In this document: one piece after another, positions 7,892 through 14,096 of the stretch
How the letters are laid out: each line of letters begins with the position of its first letter
Numbering within the stretch: position 1 is the first letter of the stretch
Source of the DNA: a virus
Direction: 5' to 3' (one strand)
Virus record (IMG/VR): IMGVR_UViG_3300044972_002288
Coordinates: 1 to 27,590 of that record
Length of the DNA stretch: 27,590 nt
Made by a program: the position numbers and the translations under genes
Notes under the pieces: model-generated
Databases searched by the model: none
Told to the model about the DNA's origin: nothing
Seen by the model: only the letters and a program-made list of their open reading frames with translations

Positions 7892-8104
7892 ATGGTGGTA
7901 ACCATCAAGCTGCAAGGCGTCGAGCCAGTGTCTTTCCGTAACGAACAAATGCGACATCTCAATCGCAACCCAATCGGCAATCTGCGGGATGTCAATCCTG
8001 CAAAGATTGTCAGCAGGGTGACTGCATGGTTCTTAACGCAACCGGATGAAGTTAAAGACCAGATTGTTGGCGATCTCTTCGCGAAGGAAGAGTCGGCAGC
8101 GTAA
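7892..8104 (+). CDS. Small unrecognised early protein, 70 aa
   Basis: I chose ATG 7892 because AGAGGA precedes it by 5 bases; the upstream in-frame ATG at 7856 has no ribosome site and sits too close to the promoter. The product begins MVVTIKLQGVEPVSF and carries a helical C-terminal half (AKIVSRVTAWFLTQPDEVKDQ). No known domain is recognised. It is the first rightward gene after the divergent promoter pair and is closed by its own terminator at 8122-8157. That makes it a separate transcription unit, as expected for a Cro-like or anti-repressor gene. No DNA-binding motif supports that specifically. Confidence 0.7.
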   Translation: MVVTIKLQGVEPVSFRNEQMRHLNRNPIGNLRDVNPAKIVSRVTAWFLTQPDEVKDQIVGDLFAKEESAA

Positions 8105-8121
8105 GTAGGGATGGGTGGGCT

Positions 8122-8157
8122 AAAGGCCGGAATCTACGAGGTTTCCGGCCTTTTCTT
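8122..8157 (+). terminator. Rho-independent terminator
   Basis: AAAGGCCGGAA (8122-8132) pairs perfectly with TTCCGGCCTTT (8143-8153) around a 10-base loop, followed by TCTTTT. It lies 17 bases after the 70-aa gene. Reading through it would be needed for the same promoter to reach the downstream early genes. Confidence 0.85.
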
Positions 8158-8174
8158 TTACACAGGGGGCGTGT

Positions 8175-8483
8175 ATGGGGATCGTCGAAACCGTGTCAGA
8201 TCTGCTCACCAGAGCAGCCGACTGCGCGAACGAATCGCGAAGCATTCAAAGCAAGTGGTCAGAGGTCGAGAAAGAAATCTTTGGAATTTTGATTTCAACT
8301 TCTTTAAGGCCTTTATCGGCGACCATTCAAAGTGGCGACGAAGAGTCGTTTTTTCAGCTCGACTGGACGAACCGACGCCTCATCCAGGTTCCAAAAGACA
8401 CAATTGTCGTCGATCTCAAGCGAGTGAGTGACGCCGGTAAGATACTTGCCAATACCGGCGAGGAGATTCAAGATGTCTACTGA
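8175..8483 (+). CDS. Unrecognised protein, 102 aa, upstream of annealing protein
   Basis: ATG 8175 follows a GGGGGCG purine-rich site. The product is helical at the N-terminus (GIVETVSDLLTRAADCANES) with a mixed C-terminal half (NRRLIQVPKDTIVVDLKRV). It has no recognised domain. Its last 11 bases overlap the start of the annealing-protein gene, so the two are probably coupled, and it may assist recombination or replication. Any function is unknown. Confidence 0.65.
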   Translation: MGIVETVSDLLTRAADCANESRSIQSKWSEVEKEIFGILISTSLRPLSATIQSGDEESFFQLDWTNRRLIQVPKDTIVVDLKRVSDAGKILANTGEEIQDVY

Positions 8484-9270
8484 TCTAGTTAAGACAAGTG
8501 CTGCGGATATCGAAAAGGTCATCATCGGCGGAGATCTATCCAAGCTCTCTCCACAAGAACGCACCTCTTATTATATGAGTGTGTGCGACTCGCTAAACCT
8601 CAATCCTCTGACAAAGCCGTTTGAATACATCAACCTGAACGGCAAGCTGACGCTTTACGCAACCCGAAACTGTGCCGAGCAACTCCGTAAAAACAACGGT
8701 GTCTCAGTTACAGAGATGACTCAGCAAACCATCGGCGACGTGCTGATGATCACGGTCAAGGGCGTCGATAAGACAGGCCGTTCGGACGTGGCCAGCGGAG
8801 CCGTGTGCCTGGGCAACCTTAAGGGCGAGGCTCTCTGTAATGCCTACCTCAAGTGCGAGACCAAGGCAAAACGCCGCCTGACCTTGTCGATCTGTGGCTT
8901 GGGCATGCTGGACGAGACTGAGGTCGATTCCATCCCGAATGCTCGTAAGGTTGACCACCCTGCCCCTCAGGCCGAGCAGTTGCCTGCTCCTGTCCCAAGT
9001 CGGCCCAAGTTTGGTCAGGTCATCAAATCTGCTCTCAACGAGTATCCGCAGCCGATCCCAGCGTTCACCTCAACGATCTTCAACACGATGTCCAAGTTCT
9101 ATCGCGAGCTTGACGGCCTCGAGGATCAGAACTGGAAGATGCAGGGCGAGGCTATGGCCAAGCTCTACGATTCGATGGATGACTCAGAGAAGGACGAGGT
9201 CATCGCGACCATTCGCGACCTCGCCATGATCAAAGACAAGTTCCCCGAAGCGGAGCTTGTGGAAGCATGA
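8473..9270 (+). CDS. RecT/Bet-like single-strand annealing protein (putative), 265 aa
   Basis: ATG 8473 follows GGAG at a good distance; the longer frame upstream has no site. Residues ~30-150 carry phrases such as LNPLTKPFEYINLNGKLTLY, NCAEQLRK and ETKAKRRLTLSICGLGMLDE. These recur in a broad phage family that resembles RecT/Bet annealing proteins in its LNP..K..Y segment and in its place beside nucleases. The C-terminal third after a Pro-rich linker (~175-190) is probably a separate small domain. The product would coat and anneal single strands during phage recombination and replication. A YqaJ exonuclease (14965-15885) and SSB (15882-16202) encoded further down complete the usual set. The family call is from memory of sequence patterns. 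Confidence 0.6.
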   Translation: MSTDLVKTSAADIEKVIIGGDLSKLSPQERTSYYMSVCDSLNLNPLTKPFEYINLNGKLTLYATRNCAEQLRKNNGVSVTEMTQQTIGDVLMITVKGVDKTGRSDVASGAVCLGNLKGEALCNAYLKCETKAKRRLTLSICGLGMLDETEVDSIPNARKVDHPAPQAEQLPAPVPSRPKFGQVIKSALNEYPQPIPAFTSTIFNTMSKFYRELDGLEDQNWKMQGEAMAKLYDSMDDSEKDEVIATIRDLAMIKDKFPEAELVEA

Positions 9271-9545
9271 TTGGAAGCATTGTTACGCTTGCAGGCAAGA
9301 GGCCTCTCTACGTCGTTACGGGTCATACCTCATCATACTATACCTGCACCCCCGTAATTGGCGGAAAACCTGTTGTCTGCAAGCGTAATGATATTAAGCC
9401 TCAGTCGGTTGAGCAACTATTAAAACGATACGAGGGGTTGTCGCCCAGGCATGCGACAGCCTCGTTTGCTCATAACCTTCCGGCTCGAAAGAAAGAAGCC
9501 CTTCGGTTCTCGCAGAAGATGTATCGCAGGGGCAAGACTCAATGA
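9267..9545 (+). CDS. Unrecognised small basic protein, 92 aa
   Basis: It starts at the ATGA overlap with the annealing-protein stop. The N-terminal half looks like a small beta barrel (GSIVTLAGKRPLYVVTGHTS, then a Cys-containing strand region); the C-terminal half is basic and helical. It may bind nucleic acid, but no family is recognised. It belongs to the coupled early operon. Confidence 0.6.
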   Translation: MIGSIVTLAGKRPLYVVTGHTSSYYTCTPVIGGKPVVCKRNDIKPQSVEQLLKRYEGLSPRHATASFAHNLPARKKEALRFSQKMYRRGKTQ

Positions 9546-9682
9546 GTACCAGTATTGACCGGCATCTCAAGAAAAAGTACGATGTGTCTAAACAAGTTCA
9601 TAAAAAATGCCCCGTGACGAGCAAGGTCACTGAGGCGGATTTTGTGATCTCGGAGTGCTGCCTCCTAACCACTTTGTCCTAA
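9542..9682 (+). CDS. Small unrecognised protein, 46 aa
   Basis: It starts in an ATGA overlap with the 92-aa gene. The product is basic at the N-terminus (DRHLKKKYDVSKQVHKKC) and ends with Cys-Cys-Leu-Leu. The ORF is short and support is only the tight coupling with the upstream gene and its length up to the next ribosome site. Confidence 0.45.
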   Translation: MSTSIDRHLKKKYDVSKQVHKKCPVTSKVTEADFVISECCLLTTLS

Positions 9683-9698
9683 TAGAGAGGACGTTGTC

Positions 9699-10538
9699 AT
9701 GATAGACGATAACAGCGAACACGTCAACAGAACTCGCCCGTTTTTTACTGCAATACCAGATGATATTGCTAAAAGAGAAGATATTCCTCCGACCGCAAAG
9801 CTCGTCGCAGGTTCTATTTTCACTCGGACATTCCAACGCAGGATAACAAGATTTATTAACTTGCGAGCAGCATGGATTGCTGAAGACTGGGGGATTTCCG
9901 CTGACTCTGTAACTCGAGCATTAAAGCTGTTGGTCGAGCTTGAAGTGATCGAAGTCAAAAGAACGGCTTCTGGCCTCGAGATGCGCTTTGTTTCGTTGCC
10001 GCAAGATGCGGATTCGGATTCCGCAAAAAGCGGAGAGCCATTCCGCAAAAAGCGGACAGAGACTCCGCAAAAAGCGGATAGCGACTCCGCAAAAAGCGGA
10101 ATGCTCCCTTATACCGTATCCCAGACCGTATCTCAGACTGAACAACAACAGGAAGAGTTGTCGTTGTTGCGGAATCGGTTACCTGATCCAACCACATATA
10201 AGCCCGAGAACCTGACCCCTCGAAAGGGAGCCGTGCTGACCGAGGCTCAAAGAAACTTGGCCACCCAGTTACTGGGCGCGACTGGCCAGGATCGTCAATT
10301 CGCCGCTTCGGTAAGTCAGGAGATGGCCAACAAGACTGGGTTCCTTGAGTTCTACCTCAAGGCCACGATCAAGGCCAGCAAGGAGCGAAAGATCAAAGGG
10401 ACGACCATCGCCTACCTGATCGGGAGTATCAACAACTCTTGGGGTAACGGCGACTGGGTTGACCCAGATCAAGCCGCTAAGGATCAAAGGGATAAAGAAA
10501 TTGCAGCGAGACGCGCTCGCTTAGATCGGCTTACCTGA
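9699..10538 (+). CDS. Replication initiator, lambda O-like, with ori in its gene, 279 aa
   Basis: ATG 9699 follows GAGAGGA. Residues ~55-90 form a winged helix-turn-helix (AAWIAEDWGISADSVTRALK then a LLVELEVIEVKR wing). Residues ~107-134 are encoded by four DNA iterons and form a low-complexity linker of repeating SAKSG, RKKR and PQKAD. A Gln-rich linker and a C-terminal helical domain (~165-279) follow. The architecture, an N-terminal DNA-binding domain, origin repeats inside the middle of the gene and a C-terminal partner domain, is that of lambda O, where O binds four iterons and recruits the helicase loader P. The assignment is from architecture, not from sequence similarity. The stop overlaps the next start (TGATG). 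Confidence 0.7.
   Translation: MIDDNSEHVNRTRPFFTAIPDDIAKREDIPPTAKLVAGSIFTRTFQRRITRFINLRAAWIAEDWGISADSVTRALKLLVELEVIEVKRTASGLEMRFVSLPQDADSDSAKSGEPFRKKRTETPQKADSDSAKSGMLPYTVSQTVSQTEQQQEELSLLRNRLPDPTTYKPENLTPRKGAVLTEAQRNLATQLLGATGQDRQFAASVSQEMANKTGFLEFYLKATIKASKERKIKGTTIAYLIGSINNSWGNGDWVDPDQAAKDQRDKEIAARRARLDRLT
10020..10100. other. ori: Candidate phage replication origin: four iterons
   Basis: TCCGCAAAAAGCGGA occurs at 10020-10034, 10042-10056, 10064-10078 and 10086-10100, four identical 15-bp palindromes at exactly 22-bp intervals (7-bp spacers that differ). Because 22 is not divisible by three, the copies fall in frames 0, 1, 2 and 0 and encode different peptides, so selection acts on the DNA. 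Two helical turns of spacing would stack four initiator dimers on one face, as in the lambda origin. Confidence 0.85.
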
Positions 10539-11335
10539 TGAGTAACATCGTCGTTAACAGTTTTGTGCGGGGATACGTCGAGCAGATCTTTATCAACAAG
10601 GGCTACGACCCAGTGCTTGACGAAGAGATCTCTAAGACATTTGAGGCTCAGTGGGATCACTGGAAGAGGTTCATGGTGCAGGCCGGACTGAACGCTGACG
10701 AGCATTTCGCAGAGAATGTCGCCTATGAATTTGCCACGAAACGTCTGGTCGGCGGAGCGGCTCGGATCTTTGAGCATTTTGCAGATTTCGTCAGGAATCG
10801 GCCTAAGGCTGTAGCGCAACACGAAATTGCAAACCAAAAGGGATACGAATCTGAAGAGTGCCAGTATTGCGATGGAATTGGCTGCGTCAGCGTGCCGGTT
10901 GAGTACAAGGAACAGACCTCAAATCGTTCTTTCGCCTGTGTTTGCAACAACGCTCTGAAGTATGCGGGAATCCAGGTCGCAAACAGTGAGATGCTTCGGT
11001 ATGTGCTACAGAAGCAACGGCAGCGAGAGCAGCATTTGCTGATGTGGTGCGAGGCTCGCGGACTCGACATGTTTGGCGATCTGGCGGAGTACAACGCCAA
11101 GGCGAAGAGCTACCGTGACTCGCTGGGCGAACTGTTTAAGTCGGCACGACCAGAGGACATGGACAAGGCCGACAGGGAAGCACTCAAGGCCAAGAGGGCC
11201 AAGGAAGCGATGGCGGCAGTCGTCATCGAGTCTCAGGTGGAGATGTTTAGGCGTAAGCAAGTCGTGGAAGTAGCGGTAAGTCAACCATGGGCTGTACCTG
11301 TGGAAGACGAAGAAATGTTCCTCATGAGTATCTGA
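10538..11335 (+). CDS. Zinc-ribbon protein after the initiator, 265 aa (possible helicase-loader analogue)
   Basis: The start overlaps the initiator stop. The N-terminal ~95 residues are helical. Residues ~109-137 hold CQYCDGIGC, then CVC, a CxxCxGxG zinc-knuckle pattern like that of DnaJ-type zinc ribbons. A long charged helical C-terminal part follows (Lys/Ala/Glu-rich ~190-240). No Walker motifs are visible, so it is not a DnaC-type ATPase. Its place matches that of lambda P downstream of O, so it may bring the host helicase to the origin; this is inference from position. A DNA- or RNA-binding accessory protein is equally possible. Confidence 0.55.
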   Translation: MSNIVVNSFVRGYVEQIFINKGYDPVLDEEISKTFEAQWDHWKRFMVQAGLNADEHFAENVAYEFATKRLVGGAARIFEHFADFVRNRPKAVAQHEIANQKGYESEECQYCDGIGCVSVPVEYKEQTSNRSFACVCNNALKYAGIQVANSEMLRYVLQKQRQREQHLLMWCEARGLDMFGDLAEYNAKAKSYRDSLGELFKSARPEDMDKADREALKAKRAKEAMAAVVIESQVEMFRRKQVVEVAVSQPWAVPVEDEEMFLMSI

Positions 11336-11346
11336 AAGGAAGTCAA

Positions 11347-11541
11347 ATGCTGGTCATTGCACGGAAGATTAACGAGCGGTTTAAGATCCATATCCCCGAA
11401 GGTGTTCATGGCGACATCGAAATCGTCGTAACGGATGTCACAGGCCAAGGCACATGCGTCCGTATCGGCATCGATGCTCCACGGGAGATGAGCGTCACTC
11501 GCGACGATGCCATCAACAAAACAAGAAAGGTGCTGGCATGA
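11347..11541 (+). CDS. csrA: CsrA/RsmA-family translational regulator
   Basis: ATG 11347 follows AAAGGA. The 64-residue product has the CsrA pattern: start MLVIARKINERFKI, the inner strands with GDIEIVV and the signature VRIGIDAPREMSVTRDD. The family's usual length is ~60-65, so it is complete. CsrA dimers bind GGA-containing sites in mRNA leaders and block or promote translation. A phage copy could act on its own or host transcripts. It sits in an operon with thyX, overlapping its start by 4 bases (ATGA), which suggests coupling. Confidence 0.92.
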   Translation: MLVIARKINERFKIHIPEGVHGDIEIVVTDVTGQGTCVRIGIDAPREMSVTRDDAINKTRKVLA

Positions 11542-12302
11542 AAATCATCAACGCTCCATCCGTCTACCTGGTCGGCAAACAGGAACTCAACAGCCTTGAT
11601 TGTGCCGAGTTCTTAGAAGCCCACGGAGTCGAACACTGGAACAGCGACACCGACAATGCTAGCGAGCATCTCGTGGAGATCGCTGGCCGATTGTGCTACA
11701 TGAGCTTTGCCAAGCCTCGACCAGGTGGGAACAAGGCTTATATCGACCATATCCTGGAAGTGGGCCACGGCTCAGTTCTCGAACATGCTGTTTACTCGAT
11801 GATATTTACAGGCGTCTCACGGTCACTCACGCACGAGCTGGTGAGGCATCGTGCTGGCATGAGCTACTCGCAGCTCAGTCAGCGATATGTGGACGAGTCG
11901 GACTGTGCGTTTGTGCGACCACCAGGCATCAAGCCAGGAAGCACGCCAGAAGCGATCTGGTCGCAGGCCATTGGCCGAGCGCAGGGACATTACGAGGCGT
12001 TGTGCGAAACGCTGGAATACAACGACTTTGCCGACATCGAAGGCCCGACACTTCGACGCAAGAAATGCCGCGAGGCCGCTCGTGCTGTCCTCCCGAACTG
12101 CACTGAAACAAAGATCTTTGTGACAGGTAACGCCAGAGCATGGCGACACTTCCTTGAATTACGTGGCTCAATCCATGCGGACGCTGAGATTCAACGGCTG
12201 GCAATTGCAGTTCTGGACGTGTTGCAAGCTGAATCACCGAATATTTTTGGCGATTACACAGTGACGGAAAATGGAATTGAAACGAATTGGAGGAAAGTGT
12301 GA
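11538..12302 (+). CDS. thyX: Flavin-dependent thymidylate synthase ThyX, 254 aa
   Basis: ATG 11538 overlaps the csrA stop. The ThyX core is visible: HGSVLEHAV around 77-85 and the signature RHRAGMSYSQLSQRY at 103-117, which binds FAD and dUMP. The enzyme methylates dUMP to dTMP with methylene-tetrahydrofolate and NAD(P)H, supplying dTMP for phage DNA. I count eight residues between RHR and the conserved Ser, one more than in the textbook RHRx7S motif. The length is normal. Its 3' end is repeated in diverged form at 12545-12594. Confidence 0.95.
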   Translation: MKIINAPSVYLVGKQELNSLDCAEFLEAHGVEHWNSDTDNASEHLVEIAGRLCYMSFAKPRPGGNKAYIDHILEVGHGSVLEHAVYSMIFTGVSRSLTHELVRHRAGMSYSQLSQRYVDESDCAFVRPPGIKPGSTPEAIWSQAIGRAQGHYEALCETLEYNDFADIEGPTLRRKKCREAARAVLPNCTETKIFVTGNARAWRHFLELRGSIHADAEIQRLAIAVLDVLQAESPNIFGDYTVTENGIETNWRKV

Positions 12303-12538
12303 TGAACGTACCTGAATTAAGTTGCGGCAAATTTCTTGGCTACCGTGTTTTACATGGAGGTAATTTCCAGATCTATCTACAGTCAGTGAAAGGAGTCATG
12401 ACGGCAGATCTGAACGATCTTCTAGATTTTGCTGAACATATTGACCCAGAGATGACATCAATATGCGTTTACGAGTCTTATGAGGATCTTTACGCCTTGA
12501 GATACTCTCGCAAATTAGGCAAATGGAGTGGGATCTGA
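12302..12538 (+). CDS. Unrecognised small protein, 78 aa
   Basis: ATG 12302 overlaps the thyX stop (TGATG) and uses the GGAGGAAAG site inside the thyX 3' end. The product is of mixed alpha/beta type with an acidic middle (LNDLLDFAEHIDPEM). No family is recognised. It lies between the complete thyX end and a diverged second copy of that end, so it may have been inserted together with a thyX exchange. Confidence 0.65.
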   Translation: MNVPELSCGKFLGYRVLHGGNFQIYLQSVKGVMTADLNDLLDFAEHIDPEMTSICVYESYEDLYALRYSRKLGKWSGI

Positions 12539-12594
12539 TGATCTATTACACGGTGACGGATCAAGAGATTGAAACGAAGTGGAGGAAGGTATGA
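12538..12594 (+). pseudogene. Remnant of a second thyX 3' end
   Basis: Bases 12545-12594 match 12253-12302, the thyX 3' end, at about 41 of 50 positions. An 18-codon ORF beginning at ATG 12538 reads MIYYTVTDQEIETKWRKV, against DYTVTENGIETNWRKV in ThyX. Nothing more of thyX precedes it. The piece looks like the tail of an older or different thyX left after gene replacement or insertion. It retains the ribosome site (GGAGGAAG) for the next gene, which may explain its survival. Confidence 0.75.
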
Positions 12595-12710
12595 CATCTA
12601 TATTTGAGGCACTCCTTCTGCCGTTTACATGCCTGATGTTGTTAGTAGTGCTGCGATGCTGCTACTCAGAGGCAATGGATTCGTGGAAAGAGTGGAGGAA
12701 GTATAAGTGA
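12591..12710 (+). CDS. Predicted single-pass membrane microprotein, 39 aa
   Basis: ATG 12591 follows GGAGGAAG inside the thyX remnant and overlaps its stop by 4 bases. Residues 5-24 are strongly hydrophobic (FEALLLPFTCLMLLVVL) and are followed by RCC and a charged tail (DSWKEWRKYK), as in a single membrane helix with a cytoplasmic basic end. No family is recognised. A role in the membrane, for example superinfection exclusion, is possible but unsupported. Confidence 0.5.
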   Translation: MTSIFEALLLPFTCLMLLVVLRCCYSEAMDSWKEWRKYK

Positions 12711-12874
12711 TGACACCGCTTGAGAAAGAACTGCTAACACCAGAAGTTGTTGACGCTTGGAAGCGTGTTGCAACATATCAGATACAACACAATCGTGAAA
12801 AGATCACTATCCCCACGACTCTACTACTTGCCATGATCCACAAGATTCAGGCTAACGAGGCGGAACAGCAATGA
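12710..12874 (+). CDS. Unrecognised small helical protein, 54 aa
   Basis: ATG 12710 overlaps the previous stop (TGATG) and uses a GGAGGAAG site upstream. The product is helical and charged. The next gene starts in an ATGA overlap. Support is tight coupling on both sides. Confidence 0.5.
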   Translation: MTPLEKELLTPEVVDAWKRVATYQIQHNREKITIPTTLLLAMIHKIQANEAEQQ

Positions 12875-13071
12875 CATCGCTTGATTTCATCGCATCGTTG
12901 GAGCATGGCGAGGCCAAGGCCGCCGCTTTAACGGTCTACAACCTGATGCAAGACGAGCTGGACAGGATCGACATCGCTTTGATTAGGGCCAACTCCCTCA
13001 TCTCGCATGTTAGCTGGTTGACCGACGAGCCGATTCGAGTGAGTCCTAAGGAGGAGACCAGCATTGAATGA
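12871..13071 (+). CDS. Unrecognised small helical protein, 66 aa
   Basis: It starts in an ATGA overlap. Two helices are likely, around residues 3-32 and 36-52, with acidic and hydrophobic residues alternating. No known domain is seen. Its last 8 bases overlap the next gene, whose GGAG site lies inside this one. Confidence 0.55.
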   Translation: MTSLDFIASLEHGEAKAAALTVYNLMQDELDRIDIALIRANSLISHVSWLTDEPIRVSPKEETSIE

Positions 13072-13561
13072 AGAAATCAGGCGCATCATAAGGCCAGAAT
13101 ATTCCAAGAAAGTCCAGAGCGACACATGGAAAAATGCTCGCGACGACAAGGCGATAGAAGAACACGTCCTTTTTCTCGAAGAGTGCTGGCCTTCATTTGG
13201 CTCTGAGCAAATTCTGATCATGCTGAAAATCCAAAGGCTCGACGAGTCTATCCCTCTGAGTGCCGTGACGGACGTTATTGGAAACAAACCATCGCACGAT
13301 GACATCATGGAAAGCGACCGGCTAGGGCATAACAAGATGCTCCAATCCCGCATGGCAATCAAGCAGAAATGGAAAGCCAGAAACGGCACAATCGGTGTAT
13401 TCAAAAGCGGAAACAAGTGGTGCGTCGAGTACAGCTACCTGGGGAAAAGGATTTCGACATCGCGGTCAACGAAGAAGGAGGCTTGCGACTGGTACGACAA
13501 AGAGGAGCGAAAGCACATACCAAGAGACTATCAAGTGTTAAACAATTACGAGTTCCAGTAA
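13064..13561 (+). CDS. AP2-like DNA-binding domain protein, 165 aa
   Basis: ATG 13064 follows AGGAGA within the previous gene. Residues ~107-150 (GTIGVFKSGNKWCVEY, LGKRISTSRSTKKEACDWYD) look like the AP2/integrase-type three-stranded DNA-binding domain: GV-x-K-x-x-x-W strands, then K-x-x-A and an acidic helix. This fold is common in phage HNH endonucleases and integrases. No HNH or recombinase catalytic residues are visible in the N-terminal ~105 residues, so a stand-alone DNA-binding role is likely. The N-terminal half has a charged helix (SDTWKNARDDKAIEEH) that suggests a helical recognition or oligomerisation domain. tRNA-like element B begins 8 bases after its stop. Confidence 0.6.
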   Translation: MNEEIRRIIRPEYSKKVQSDTWKNARDDKAIEEHVLFLEECWPSFGSEQILIMLKIQRLDESIPLSAVTDVIGNKPSHDDIMESDRLGHNKMLQSRMAIKQKWKARNGTIGVFKSGNKWCVEYSYLGKRISTSRSTKKEACDWYDKEERKHIPRDYQVLNNYEFQ

Positions 13562-13568
13562 GTCAATT

Positions 13569-13632
13569 GTCGCGGCTGGGCAATAGCCCTTACCAATGGG
13601 GCTTTCGGCGGGTTCGATTCCTGCACGCGACT
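13569..13632 (+). ncRNA. tRNA-like element B (acceptor, short arm, T-arm)
   Basis: The acceptor-like stem is GTCGCGG (13569-13575) with ACGCGAC (13625-13631); the last pair is G-A mismatched exactly as in element A. The T-arm is GCGGG-TTCGATT-CCTGC (13608-13624), with a 5-base variable loop before it. A GCCCT/GGGGC stem (13586-13590 with 13598-13602, one G-T pair) with a 7-base loop TACCAAT could be an anticodon arm (CCA, Trp-like), but position 33 is A rather than T and the D-arm is replaced by ~10 bases. At 64 bases it is shorter than a normal tRNA. No CCA follows. Either a D-armless, probably defective tRNA or a tRNA-like RNA. Confidence 0.5.
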
Positions 13633-13634
13633 TG

Positions 13635-13712
13635 CCTGAGAGATGTTTTCGAACAGTCCTAACTCTCAGGCTGTTGGGTCTAAGCCCCCTTCGTCTTGTT
13701 GGCGGAGGGGGC
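13635..13712 (+). other. Two strong hairpins downstream of element B
   Basis: CCTGAGAG (13635-13642) pairs perfectly with CTCTCAGG (13663-13670), and GCCCCCT (13684-13690) with AGGGGGC (13706-13712). Neither has a T-run after it, so they look like structured leader RNA for the gene at 13735 more than terminators. Confidence 0.45.
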
Positions 13713-13734
13713 GATCTTCCACAAGGGGATAACG

Positions 13735-14094
13735 ATGCGAGCCAGAGCAGTAAACCCTCGCAAACGTGGCGAAATGACCAAGGCTGAGATCGCATTTAAA
13801 ACGCAGTGCGACTGGCTCAACGCATTCTTCGATCACGTCCGGTATGAGAGTCATACGCTGAGGTTTGGCGAGCTGAGATATACGCCAGACTTTACCGGAG
13901 TCAGGACAGAGGACGGTCAGGTTTGCCACTTTGAAGTCAAACCGGCTGGCCACAGGCACGTTTACACGGATGCCGCCAAAATTAAACTCAAAACTTTTTC
14001 AGCCGAGTACGGGGAATACGTGTTTTTCCTCGCTTGGCCGGACAAGAAACAGCCGCGAGGCTGGCACATCGAGGAAGTCAGCAATAGGGAGTAA
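13735..14094 (+). CDS. PD-(D/E)XK nuclease-like protein, DUF1064-type, 119 aa
   Basis: ATG 13735 follows AAGGGGA; the earlier in-frame ATG at 13696 falls in a hairpin without a ribosome site. The product has a nuclease-type core: an Asp in RYTPDF and the pair Glu-Val-Lys in CHFEVKPAGH, spaced as in PD-(D/E)XK enzymes of the phage DUF1064 family, which often look like Holliday-junction or endonuclease VII-type accessory nucleases. An N-terminal basic part (RKRGEMTKAEIAFKTQ) and a C-terminal WP-containing segment complete it. It would cleave DNA, with specificity unknown. It is the first gene after the structured leader. Confidence 0.6.
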   Translation: MRARAVNPRKRGEMTKAEIAFKTQCDWLNAFFDHVRYESHTLRFGELRYTPDFTGVRTEDGQVCHFEVKPAGHRHVYTDAAKIKLKTFSAEYGEYVFFLAWPDKKQPRGWHIEEVSNRE

Positions 14095-14096
14095 GG

